From NCBI GenBank assembly GCA_030643145.1, contig DAOWMJ010000155.1, positions 1 through 5,094 of the forward strand: DNA of 5,094 nt, given 5' to 3'. Positions 1 to 5,094 of this stretch are shown here, piece after piece. The notes beneath the pieces were generated by a model. It had not been told where the DNA came from. It made no database searches and saw only the letters and a list, made by a program, of their open reading frames with translations. This DNA is from Candidatus Latescibacterota bacterium. Its GTDB lineage: Bacteria > Krumholzibacteriota > Krumholzibacteriia > Krumholzibacteriales > WJIX01. A program made the position numbers and the translations under genes. Each line of letters opens with the position of its first letter. The stretch's first letter is position 1.

Positions 1-425
1 AGTATTGTGCCCTCAACGCTGAATTCGGTTGTTTTACCCTCAACAGCAAGTTTTGTAACATCTATTGATCCCCGCCTGGATTCTGTCAAACCGAGAAAAA
101 AATATTTTGTTCTGGGCATATAATCCCTAATAAGCTGAGAGACTTTTTCCTTGTAAGCGTTTGGATAGAGGTGAAAAAAGAATTGGGTAAGAGTGTCCGG
201 GGAGTTGTTTGTGTATATGATCTTTTCTTTGCCCGTGAGTGTGTGATTGTCGGTATCAAGGCTGACATGAATCTCGCAATCAACTTCCTGCTGCCAGTAA
301 AGCTGTTCTATGTCGGGATAATATTCCCCTTCCCGGCCTGAACTGGAGGAAGGGTTTATGGTTAGAAGAATAAATAGCAGAAGCGGGAAAAAGACATTTA
401 ATATAGCTGGTCGAAAATTTTTCAC
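1..425 (-). CDS. Secreted M1-family metallopeptidase, N-terminal part (runs off left edge)
   Basis: The frame is open from a GTG at 423-425 to the window edge, giving 141 codons with no stop. Residues 1-5 are basic, residues 7-23 are strongly hydrophobic, and a Ser-rich stretch (26-30) follows, which reads as a Sec signal peptide; no lipobox Cys is seen. From about residue 43 the sequence resembles the N-terminal beta domain of M1 (gluzincin) aminopeptidases: a beta strand near WQQEVD, then LDTDNHTLTGKE (56-67), YTNNSPDTL (71-79) and FFFHLYPNAY (82-91), a typical M1 signature. The catalytic HExxH-E domain lies outside the window, so activity cannot be judged. GTG is chosen because a GGAAGGA ribosome site sits 6-7 bases upstream, the nearest ATG is out of frame and followed at once by TGA, and an in-frame stop lies further upstream. 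It is divergent from the M16 gene pair and probably hydrolyses peptides in the periplasm. Family call good; exact specificity unknown. Confidence 0.82.
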   Translation of the reverse strand, partial: MKNFRPAILNVFFPLLLFILLTINPSSSSGREGEYYPDIEQLYWQQEVDCEIHVSLDTDNHTLTGKEKIIYTNNSPDTLTQFFFHLYPNAYKEKVSQLIRDYMPRTKYFFLGLTESRRGSIDVTKLAVEGKTTEFSVEGTI

Positions 426-430
426 ATTAA

Positions 431-438
431 TTCCTTCC
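431..438 (-). promoter_or_regulatory. Ribosome binding site fixing the GTG start of the M1 peptidase
   Basis: On the minus strand this reads GGAAGGAA, ending 5 bases before the GTG at 423-425. It supports GTG rather than an upstream in-frame TTG, which would overlap the Shine-Dalgarno sequence itself. An out-of-frame ATG overlapping the GTG is followed immediately by TGA. Confidence 0.7.
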
Positions 439-500
439 AAACAAGTTTTCTGGGCCAGAGCGTATCGTATGAATGTTATCTAACAGTTATATACCACCAA

Positions 501-528
501 GTTATAACAGCTTTTTAAATATAATCAA
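501..528 (-). promoter_or_regulatory. Candidate sigma70-type promoter for the M1 peptidase gene
   Basis: Read on the minus strand there is TTGATT (523-528), a 16-base spacer, and TATAAC (501-506). This is a fair match to -35/-10 consensus and lies about 75 bases upstream of the GTG start. The -10 box is part of an 8-base palindrome GTTATAAC (501-508). Seen by eye only; the promoter consensus of this organism is unknown, and AT-rich DNA gives such matches by chance. Confidence 0.4.
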
Positions 529-557
529 GTATGTTAAGAGAATGTTAGAAATTTTTG

Positions 558-587
558 TTGTTTCTCTGAAGGAATCGCTGGTAGAAT
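558..587 (+). promoter_or_regulatory. Candidate sigma70-type promoter for the M16 operon
   Basis: TTGTTT (558-563), an 18-base spacer and TAGAAT (582-587) form a moderate -35/-10 pair. It would start transcription near 594 and give a leader of roughly 95 bases, purine-rich over 601-636. It is the best-spaced pair I found upstream of the first M16 gene, but the match is imperfect. Confidence 0.3.
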
Positions 588-678
588 GGGATTTCTAAAT
601 TGGAAAGTATAGAAAAGAAACAAAAAGGGAAAGGGGTCGTATATAGTTAACAGTGAAGAGTGCTATTTTGACAACGAA

Positions 679-685
679 AAGGAGG
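679..685 (+). promoter_or_regulatory. Strong ribosome binding site of the first M16 gene
   Basis: AAGGAGG, a near-perfect anti-Shine-Dalgarno match, stands 5 bases before the ATG at 691. It fixes the start of the M16 protein and agrees with the signal peptide beginning at that Met. Confidence 0.85.
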
Positions 686-690
686 GAAGT

Positions 691-2598
691 ATGAATAGAA
701 CCGGAAAAACAACCTTTTTCATAGTGCTGTTTCTCGCGGCGGCTGTTTTTATGCAGCCTCTTGCGGAGGGCAGTAAGCTGGAGGAAAAGGTAGAAAAGTT
801 TGAACTTGAAAACGGAATGAAATTCCTTGTTGTGCAGCGCGATGAAGCTCCTGTTATGTTCGGCGCAATCGTGATGGATGTCGGTTCGGCAAATGAAAGG
901 ACTAACATTACAGGAATTTCTCATCTGTTGGAACACATGATGTTCAAAGGCACGAAGATGCTCGGCACAAAGAACTATGAAGCGGAGATCCCATATATCG
1001 AAAAGACAGATTTTCTTGGCGAAAGAAGTATTGAACTCAGAAAAGAGATGGGGGAATGGCGTTTTGAGATATTCGAGGATTTCAGCAAGGATGTAATATC
1101 CGGATTCTCCGTTGAAGAAACGAGTGAAATGGGAACGGATAAATCGAGCCAGAACATACTGCTTGTAAAGAAAATCCGCGCTATGGAGACCTTGCCCGAC
1201 AGCATTATCGAAAAAGATTATTTACTCGAGGATGACGGGACAGATTATCTGGAAATGTATCTGGAGTATAGAACGGCGTGGGCCGGAGTGTATAGTCTTC
1301 TTACGGAGCAGAGGAAGAAGTATATTGTAAACAATGAACTGTGGGAGTTGTATCAGAACAATGGAGCGCGGTTTCTCAATGCCGGAACTTCCTATGATTT
1401 TACTCTCTATTTCGCCTATCTGCCCGCAAACAGGCTGGAGCTCTGGATGGTCGCGGAATCCGACCGTATGGACACCCCGGTATTCAGAGAGTTCTGGACC
1501 GAACGCGATGTTGTTATGGAGGAAAGAAGGCTGGGAGAAAATGATCCCGATGATGTCCTTACGGAGAGTTTCTACGCGGCCGCTTTTAAGGCTTGCCCGT
1601 ATAAGTGGCCTATTGTTGGCTGGATGAGTGATATTCGTACTATTGACCGCAGGGAGCTTGCCCAATATCACGAAATGTACTATTCACCCAATAATGCCAC
1701 AGCTGTAATCGTGGGTGATATCGAAGTTGAACAGGTAAAAAAGATGGCTGTGAAGTATTTTGAACCGATCCCGGCGCAGTCTCCGGTTGCTCCAATTGAA
1801 ACAAGGGAACCTGAGCAGCAGGGCGAAATCAGGATCGAAATAGAACACAGCGCCAACCCGAAACTTATGATAGGTTACCACAAACCGAATTATCCGGACC
1901 CTGAGGGGCTCGCGTTTTCGATAATGATTGATATTCTTGGCGCCGGCAGGACATCGCGACTGTATAAATCGATCTATGAGGAACAGGAGCTGACAGCCGG
2001 TCCACCGAGAATATATACAGGTCCCTCAGAGCGGTATGATAATTTGTTGGTTATTAGCGCGGAACCTCGTCATCCTCATACTCTAAAGGAGGTTGAAGAG
2101 GCGATATACGTGGAACTTGAAAAAATAAAAGAAGAGCTTGTAACCGAAAGAGAAATAGAGAGGATCAAGAACAGTATAAATGCCAACATGGTTCGGTCAA
2201 TAGGCTCTAATCTTGGGATAGCATTCCAGCTTCTTATGGGCGAGATATATTATGGAGACTACACCGAGATGTTCAGAATGATCGATAAAATGAAGATGGT
2301 AAAGGCGGAAGAAATTAGGGCCGCCGCGAAAAAATACCTGACAAAGAAAAATCGTGTTGTCGCCCACAGGGTTCAGGTCAAGGAGGAAGGGGAAGAATCC
2401 GGTGATGCGGAGCAGAATCTGATGAAGAAGTATCAACAGGATGTTATTAGGTTTATTAAATCTCTTCCCAAGCAGGAGCAGATGGAAATAGGAAAGAAAT
2501 ACGAGAGCATGAGATCCGAAAAAGAAATGATGGAATTCGGGAAGGAATTGTTTGAGAGAGCAAAAGCCGCGGGCTATATAAAAGAGAAAGGAGAATAG
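691..2598 (+). CDS. Exported M16B zinc peptidase, catalytic (HxxEH) subunit with long insertion
   Basis: The 635-residue protein starts at an ATG with a strong ribosome site. Residues 1-27 look like a Sec signal peptide (basic N-region, hydrophobic core 9-20, A-E-G before Ser28), so the mature protein should be periplasmic or secreted and soluble. The M16 N-domain carries the inverted zinc motif HLLEH (His78, Glu81, His82). The third ligand is probably Glu278 in ERDVVMEE (271-278), which fits the E-x6-E pattern of M16. About 195 residues separate His82 from Glu278 against about 76 in the mitochondrial processing peptidase, so an extra segment of some 120 residues, mostly between 100 and 225, is inserted. 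Residues about 325-555 form the M16 C-domain, with YYSPNNATAVIVGD (330-343) and LGAGRTSRLY (416-425). The Arg/Tyr pair of the partner half-site is replaced by Tyr429 and Ala436. Residues 565-635 are a charged, probably helical tail. It is expected to act with the protein encoded 2 bases downstream. Substrate unknown. Confidence 0.9.
   Translation: MNRTGKTTFFIVLFLAAAVFMQPLAEGSKLEEKVEKFELENGMKFLVVQRDEAPVMFGAIVMDVGSANERTNITGISHLLEHMMFKGTKMLGTKNYEAEIPYIEKTDFLGERSIELRKEMGEWRFEIFEDFSKDVISGFSVEETSEMGTDKSSQNILLVKKIRAMETLPDSIIEKDYLLEDDGTDYLEMYLEYRTAWAGVYSLLTEQRKKYIVNNELWELYQNNGARFLNAGTSYDFTLYFAYLPANRLELWMVAESDRMDTPVFREFWTERDVVMEERRLGENDPDDVLTESFYAAAFKACPYKWPIVGWMSDIRTIDRRELAQYHEMYYSPNNATAVIVGDIEVEQVKKMAVKYFEPIPAQSPVAPIETREPEQQGEIRIEIEHSANPKLMIGYHKPNYPDPEGLAFSIMIDILGAGRTSRLYKSIYEEQELTAGPPRIYTGPSERYDNLLVISAEPRHPHTLKEVEEAIYVELEKIKEELVTEREIERIKNSINANMVRSIGSNLGIAFQLLMGEIYYGDYTEMFRMIDKMKMVKAEEIRAAAKKYLTKKNRVVAHRVQVKEEGEESGDAEQNLMKKYQQDVIRFIKSLPKQEQMEIGKKYESMRSEKEMMEFGKELFERAKAAGYIKEKGE
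2587..2594 (+). promoter_or_regulatory. Ribosome binding site of the second M16 gene, inside the end of the first
   Basis: AAAGGAGA lies in the last codons of the upstream gene, with its GGAG core 7 bases before the ATG at 2601. The upstream TAG stop (2596-2598) is 2 bases from that ATG, so translation of the two genes is likely coupled, as suits subunits made in equal amounts. Confidence 0.75.
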
Positions 2599-2600
2599 CA

Positions 2601-4022
2601 ATGAAGAGCAAGATACTTGTATTACTCCTTGTGGGTTTGATGATTGTTTCATGCGGCAAACAACAGGCCGGCGTTAGTATCAAGAGACCACATCCCAAGA
2701 ACCTGGAGTATCCGGATCTTAAAGTAGAGACGCCTGAATATTCGAAAATCAAACTTAGCAATGGTATAGAGGGGTTCTTCATAGAAGATCATGAGGTACC
2801 GGTCGTAAATGTCTCGATTCTTGTTAAGACTTATTATCCGAACAAAAGCAAGCTCGGATGTAACGAGATGGCGAGATGGGTTATGAGAAATGGCGGGACA
2901 AAGCAGTGGCCCCCGGATAAGCTTAACGACGAACTGGAGTTTTTAGCGACGCATATCAGTTTTTATGGGGGGGGTCTCAGCACAATAGCATCGCTCAACT
3001 GTCTTAAAAAGGACTTGCCTCATGTGCTGGGTATATACGCCGATCTTATAATGAATCCGGTTTTCCCCGATGATAAGATTGAGATGAAGCGCAAAACCAT
3101 GCTCGAGGAGCTGCGGCGCGAGAATGACAAACCGATGAATATTGCCAGAAGAGAATATCGGAAGCTTATCTATAAAGGACATCCGTACGGATGGGACAGC
3201 ACGGAGGAAACCTGCGGGAATATCTCCAGGGAAGACCTTGTAAAATTTCACGCGGAATATTTCCATCCCGGTAACACAATAATAGGGATATGCGGAGATG
3301 TAACAGAAGCTGAAATAACAGATCTTCTCAATAAGTATTTTTCCGGATGGGAAAAGACCGATGTTAAAATTGAGGATCTTCCCGCCGTTGAAATAGATGA
3401 AAGCGAGAATTACAACTACGTTTATAAAGGAGATATGAATCAGGCCTATATTATGATCGGACACCTGGGGATCAGGAAGGATAATCCGGACAAGTGCGCG
3501 ATTAATATTATGAACTATATACTTGGCGGAGGTGCATTCGCGTCGTGGATTGCTGAAGAGGTAAGGGTTAAAAGGGGACTGGCCTATTCAACTGGTTCAT
3601 CTTTCCGGCCCGGAGCCTTTGCGAAGGGTACATTCACCGCTTACGCTCAGACAAAATCAAGTGAGTACAGCCGGACGATCAATCTGATTTACGATCAAAT
3701 AGAGCGTATGAAAACAGAAGGCCCGACGGAGGAAGAATTTAAAAAGGCGGTAGATTCATTTCTTAACAGTCATGTTTTCGACTATGAGTCGAAAGAAGAT
3801 ATTGTAAGAAGACTCGTTAGGCTGAAATTCGAGGGTCGGCCTCTTGATTCGCCGGAAAAGGATATGAAAAAGTACGCGGCTCTTACAATTGATGATATAA
3901 TCAGGGTCGCGAAAAAGTATCTCCGGCCCGAGGATTTTACGGTTCTTGTTGTAGGAGACAAGGAACAGTTCGATAAACCCCTGAGCACATTTGGAGAGGT
4001 GAATGAAATAGAAATCGAGTAA
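2601..4022 (+). CDS. M16B peptidase-like lipoprotein, non-catalytic (R/Y) partner subunit
   Basis: The 473-residue protein begins with a short basic and hydrophobic leader and a lipobox I-V-S-C (Cys18), so it should be lipid-anchored. Gly19 rather than Asp follows the Cys; by the E. coli +2 rule this favours the outer membrane. Residues about 45-230 match an M16 N-domain, but the zinc motif is gone: the place where HxxEH should stand reads NEMARW (88-93). Residues about 215-390 are the M16 C-domain, with YFHPGNTIIGICGDV (220-234), LGGGAFASW (308-316) and VRVKRGLAYS (321-330). The spacing of Arg322 and Tyr329 matches the conserved Arg/Tyr pair that contacts substrate in M16 enzymes (R-x6-Y, as in insulin-degrading enzyme). 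The end, VLVVGDKEQFDKPLSTFG (448-465), is typical of M16B partner subunits. It follows the catalytic M16 gene by 2 bases and probably forms a heterodimer with it, like the alpha and beta subunits of mitochondrial processing peptidase. An 8-G run codes for Gly123-125. Confidence 0.88.
   Translation: MKSKILVLLLVGLMIVSCGKQQAGVSIKRPHPKNLEYPDLKVETPEYSKIKLSNGIEGFFIEDHEVPVVNVSILVKTYYPNKSKLGCNEMARWVMRNGGTKQWPPDKLNDELEFLATHISFYGGGLSTIASLNCLKKDLPHVLGIYADLIMNPVFPDDKIEMKRKTMLEELRRENDKPMNIARREYRKLIYKGHPYGWDSTEETCGNISREDLVKFHAEYFHPGNTIIGICGDVTEAEITDLLNKYFSGWEKTDVKIEDLPAVEIDESENYNYVYKGDMNQAYIMIGHLGIRKDNPDKCAINIMNYILGGGAFASWIAEEVRVKRGLAYSTGSSFRPGAFAKGTFTAYAQTKSSEYSRTINLIYDQIERMKTEGPTEEEFKKAVDSFLNSHVFDYESKEDIVRRLVRLKFEGRPLDSPEKDMKKYAALTIDDIIRVAKKYLRPEDFTVLVVGDKEQFDKPLSTFGEVNEIEIE
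2967..2974 (+). repeat. Eight-G homopolymer inside the second M16 gene
   Basis: Eight consecutive G bases encode Gly123-Gly124-Gly125. The frame is sound on both sides. Loss of one G would bring a TAG into frame at 2986-2988, and gain of one would bring a TAA into frame at 3005-3007, so any slip truncates the protein near residue 130. Confidence 0.9.
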
Positions 4023-4046
4023 GGCTATAACAGGGGATTTAATATC

Positions 4047-4082
4047 AGGGAGCGCTATCCGGCAAAGACGGCGCTCCTTTTT
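4047..4082 (+). terminator. Rho-independent terminator of the M16 operon
   Basis: GGAGCGC (4049-4055) pairs perfectly with GCGCTCC (4071-4077), extended by a G-U and an A-T pair. The loop is 15 bases, and five T residues follow (4078-4082). It begins 24 bases after the TAA stop of the second M16 gene. There is no T run after the hairpin on the minus strand, so it should serve the M16 operon and not the convergent nadE. Confidence 0.82.
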
Positions 4083-4132
4083 CATTCTGTGAGGAAGAGG
4101 TTAAGAGGAAAGAAAATTGGCTGATACGCCCC

Positions 4133-4909
4133 TCAGGATTTCTTTTTGTACATACTTGTTATTGGAAGCCGTATATCTTTCCCAAAAGCTCTTGACGTAA
4201 CCTTTATACCCTGTGGAGCCTGACTGCGTTTGAATTCACTTAAGTCGATTTTCTTAACCATGGCTGTGGCTGTTTTTGGATCGAGCCCTTTATCGATAAT
4301 TTCTTCAAGCCCCAAATTTTCTTCGACATAGAGTTCGATGATTCGGTCAAGGACAGCATAGGGGGGCAGCGAGTCCTGGTCAAGCTGGCCGGGGTGAAGT
4401 TCCGCGGAGGGTTTCCTGTGAATTATTGATTGAGGTATCAGTTGCCCGCCGGAAATACCGTTTTTGTATCTGCTCAGTGAGTATACTCTGGTTTTCGGAA
4501 CATCTTTTAATACAGTGAATCCACCAGCCATATCACCATAGAGAGTGCAGTAGCCGACCGCGAGTTCGCTTTTATTCCCCGTGGCAAGAACAAGCCAGCC
4601 ATATTTGTTTGATAAGGCCATAAGGATATTTCCCCTTATCCTGGTCTGGATATTTTCTTCAGTTGGAGTGATTCTTTTGGACTCCAGTATTGTGGGCATG
4701 TTCTCAATGTATGACCGGTAAATTGCTTTTATGGGAAAATCAAAAATCTGAATGCCGAGGGTTTCCGCCAGGAGATGGGCGTCACGCAGTGTTTCGTCAG
4801 AGGTAAAATCTGAAGGCATTGTAACGCAGACAACATTATCTTTTCCGAGGGCGTCAACAGCTATAACCGCTGTCAGGGTTGAATCTATACCTCCACTCAG
4901 GCCGAGCAC
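4133..4909 (-). CDS. nadE: NAD+ synthetase, ammonia-ligase domain of glutamine-dependent NadE, downstream of an in-frame stop
   Basis: This is the C-terminal synthetase domain of NadE, which amidates deamido-NAD to NAD+ with ATP. Counting from the GTG at 4907-4909 (258 codons) one sees the ATP pyrophosphatase loop SGGIDS (5-10), EENIQTRIRG (84-93), TGNKSE (110-115), GYCTLYGDMAGG (119-130), KPSAEL (166-171), DSLPPY (179-184) and KRSQAPQGIKVT (227-238). These are hallmarks of the glutamine-dependent form, and the domain appears undamaged to its TGA stop. The GTG is probably not a true start: it codes for the second Val of a KVVLGLSGG stretch, has no ribosome site, and the conserved frame continues upstream for 18 more codons (ALVTGTRDY and onward, to 4963) before an in-frame TAA at 4964-4966. 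No ATG, GTG or TTG lies between that TAA and this GTG. The unbroken gene would also include the piece at 4964-5094. Either a nonsense mutation (pseudogene) or a base error is likely. Convergent with the M16 operon. Confidence 0.88.
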   Translation of the reverse strand: MLGLSGGIDSTLTAVIAVDALGKDNVVCVTMPSDFTSDETLRDAHLLAETLGIQIFDFPIKAIYRSYIENMPTILESKRITPTEENIQTRIRGNILMALSNKYGWLVLATGNKSELAVGYCTLYGDMAGGFTVLKDVPKTRVYSLSRYKNGISGGQLIPQSIIHRKPSAELHPGQLDQDSLPPYAVLDRIIELYVEENLGLEEIIDKGLDPKTATAMVKKIDLSEFKRSQAPQGIKVTSRAFGKDIRLPITSMYKKKS

Positions 4910-4963
4910 AACTTTTTTAAATCCGTTTTTGAGTGTGTAGTCGCGGGTTCCGGTGACAAGAGC

Positions 4964-5094
4964 TTAGTAAAGCTCGTTGTCCGGGTCCAGGTGTTCGGCT
5001 ATATGGGGTTTGATTTTTTTCAGGTGTTTCGGAGGGGAGATCTTCGGCAGAGTTATTGACTCAAGAGCGATTTTTGAGTTGGAGACCGAAGTGG
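4964..5094 (-). pseudogene. nadE: nadE upstream piece: linker from the glutaminase domain, ended by premature TAA, runs off right edge
   Basis: In the same frame as the NAD synthetase domain, 42 codons are open from the window edge to a TAA at 4964-4966. They end in PHIAEHLDPDNELY, which resembles the linker joining the nitrilase-type glutaminase domain to the synthetase domain in glutamine-dependent NadE (usually a P-rich stretch, then D-P-x-x-E-x-Y, then ALVLGTRDY). The next codons after the TAA read ALVTGTRDY, so the protein match runs straight through the stop with no frame change. The glutaminase catalytic residues (Glu-Lys-Cys) lie outside the window. If the stop is real, the product would be a glutaminase domain without its synthetase. 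Confidence 0.75.

Larger units (their letters stand above)
426..690. other. Divergent intergenic region between M1 peptidase and M16 operon
   Basis: The 265-base AT-rich gap holds the two candidate promoters and ribosome sites listed separately, and no convincing gene. It also contains three copies of ATGTTA (473-478, 531-536, 542-547), two of them 11 bases apart and two extended to GAATGTTA, and the palindrome GTTATAAC (501-508). A shared regulator binding here is possible but not shown. Confidence 0.5.

Noticed and set aside
545..598. Inverted repeat TTAGAAAT (545-552) / ATTTCTAA (591-598)
   Set aside because: Only 8 AT-rich pairs around a 38-base loop; expected by chance in this region and not a convincing hairpin.
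668..696. Perfect -35 box TTGACA at 668-673 with a TATGAA-like -10 at 690-695
   Set aside because: The -10 would overlap the start codon of the first M16 gene and transcription would begin inside it, losing the strong ribosome site. Treated as a chance match.
595..936. Minus-strand open frame of 113 codons over the start of the first M16 gene
   Set aside because: It lies opposite a clear M16 coding sequence with a strong ribosome site, shows no recognisable protein features, and would run across the promoter region.
1222..1671. Minus-strand open frame of 149 codons inside the first M16 gene
   Set aside because: A mirror of the M16 coding frame; no ribosome site or family match, and the plus-strand frame contains the M16 zinc ligand region.
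2943..3464. Minus-strand open frame of 173 codons inside the second M16 gene
   Set aside because: Lies wholly opposite well-conserved M16 sequence and has a Phe/Ile/Tyr-rich composition typical of antisense reading.
4047..4082. Hairpin acting as a two-way terminator for nadE as well
   Set aside because: On the minus strand the hairpin is preceded by A residues but followed by CTGATATT, not a T run.
4964..4966. Reassignment of TAA to an amino acid in this organism
   Set aside because: The second M16 gene ends in TAA 24 bases before a terminator hairpin, at the usual end of the family, so TAA works as a stop here.

Overview
The window looks like chromosomal DNA of a Gram-negative bacterium with moderate GC content. 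It carries two genes for exported zinc-peptidase-family proteins, a gene for a lipoprotein partner, and one housekeeping gene. The exported proteins have a Sec signal peptide or a lipoprotein signal, which fits an organism with an outer membrane. The gene style (tandem M16 peptidases with a long insert, glutamine-dependent NAD synthetase) would suit an uncultured FCB-group or deltaproteobacteria-like lineage. That placement is a weak inference, because there is no rRNA or other marker here. No mobile element, CRISPR array, tRNA or rRNA gene was seen.

Layout: positions 1-425 (minus strand) hold the first 141 codons of a secreted M1-family metallopeptidase that runs off the left edge. Positions 426-690 are a divergent intergenic region with a plausible promoter for each direction. 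Positions 691-2598 and 2601-4022 (plus strand) are two M16B peptidase-family genes only 2 bases apart, followed by a rho-independent terminator at 4047-4082. Positions 4133-5094 (minus strand, convergent) hold the C-terminal part of a glutamine-dependent NAD+ synthetase (nadE), which runs off the right edge and is interrupted by an in-frame TAA codon.

The two M16 genes most likely make one heterodimeric protease. The first protein has the zinc motif HxxEH but lacks the Arg/Tyr pair of the second half-site. The second protein lacks HxxEH entirely but keeps that Arg/Tyr pair. The first appears to be a soluble periplasmic protein and the second a lipoprotein, so the active subunit may be held at a membrane by its partner. 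The divergent M1 peptidase suggests a small locus for extracytoplasmic peptide breakdown.

The points most worth a second look are the nonsense codon in nadE, the unusually long insertion between the zinc-binding elements of the first M16 protein, the strictly complementary split of catalytic residues between the two M16 proteins, and an 8-G tract inside the second M16 gene. I found no convincing wholly new system.
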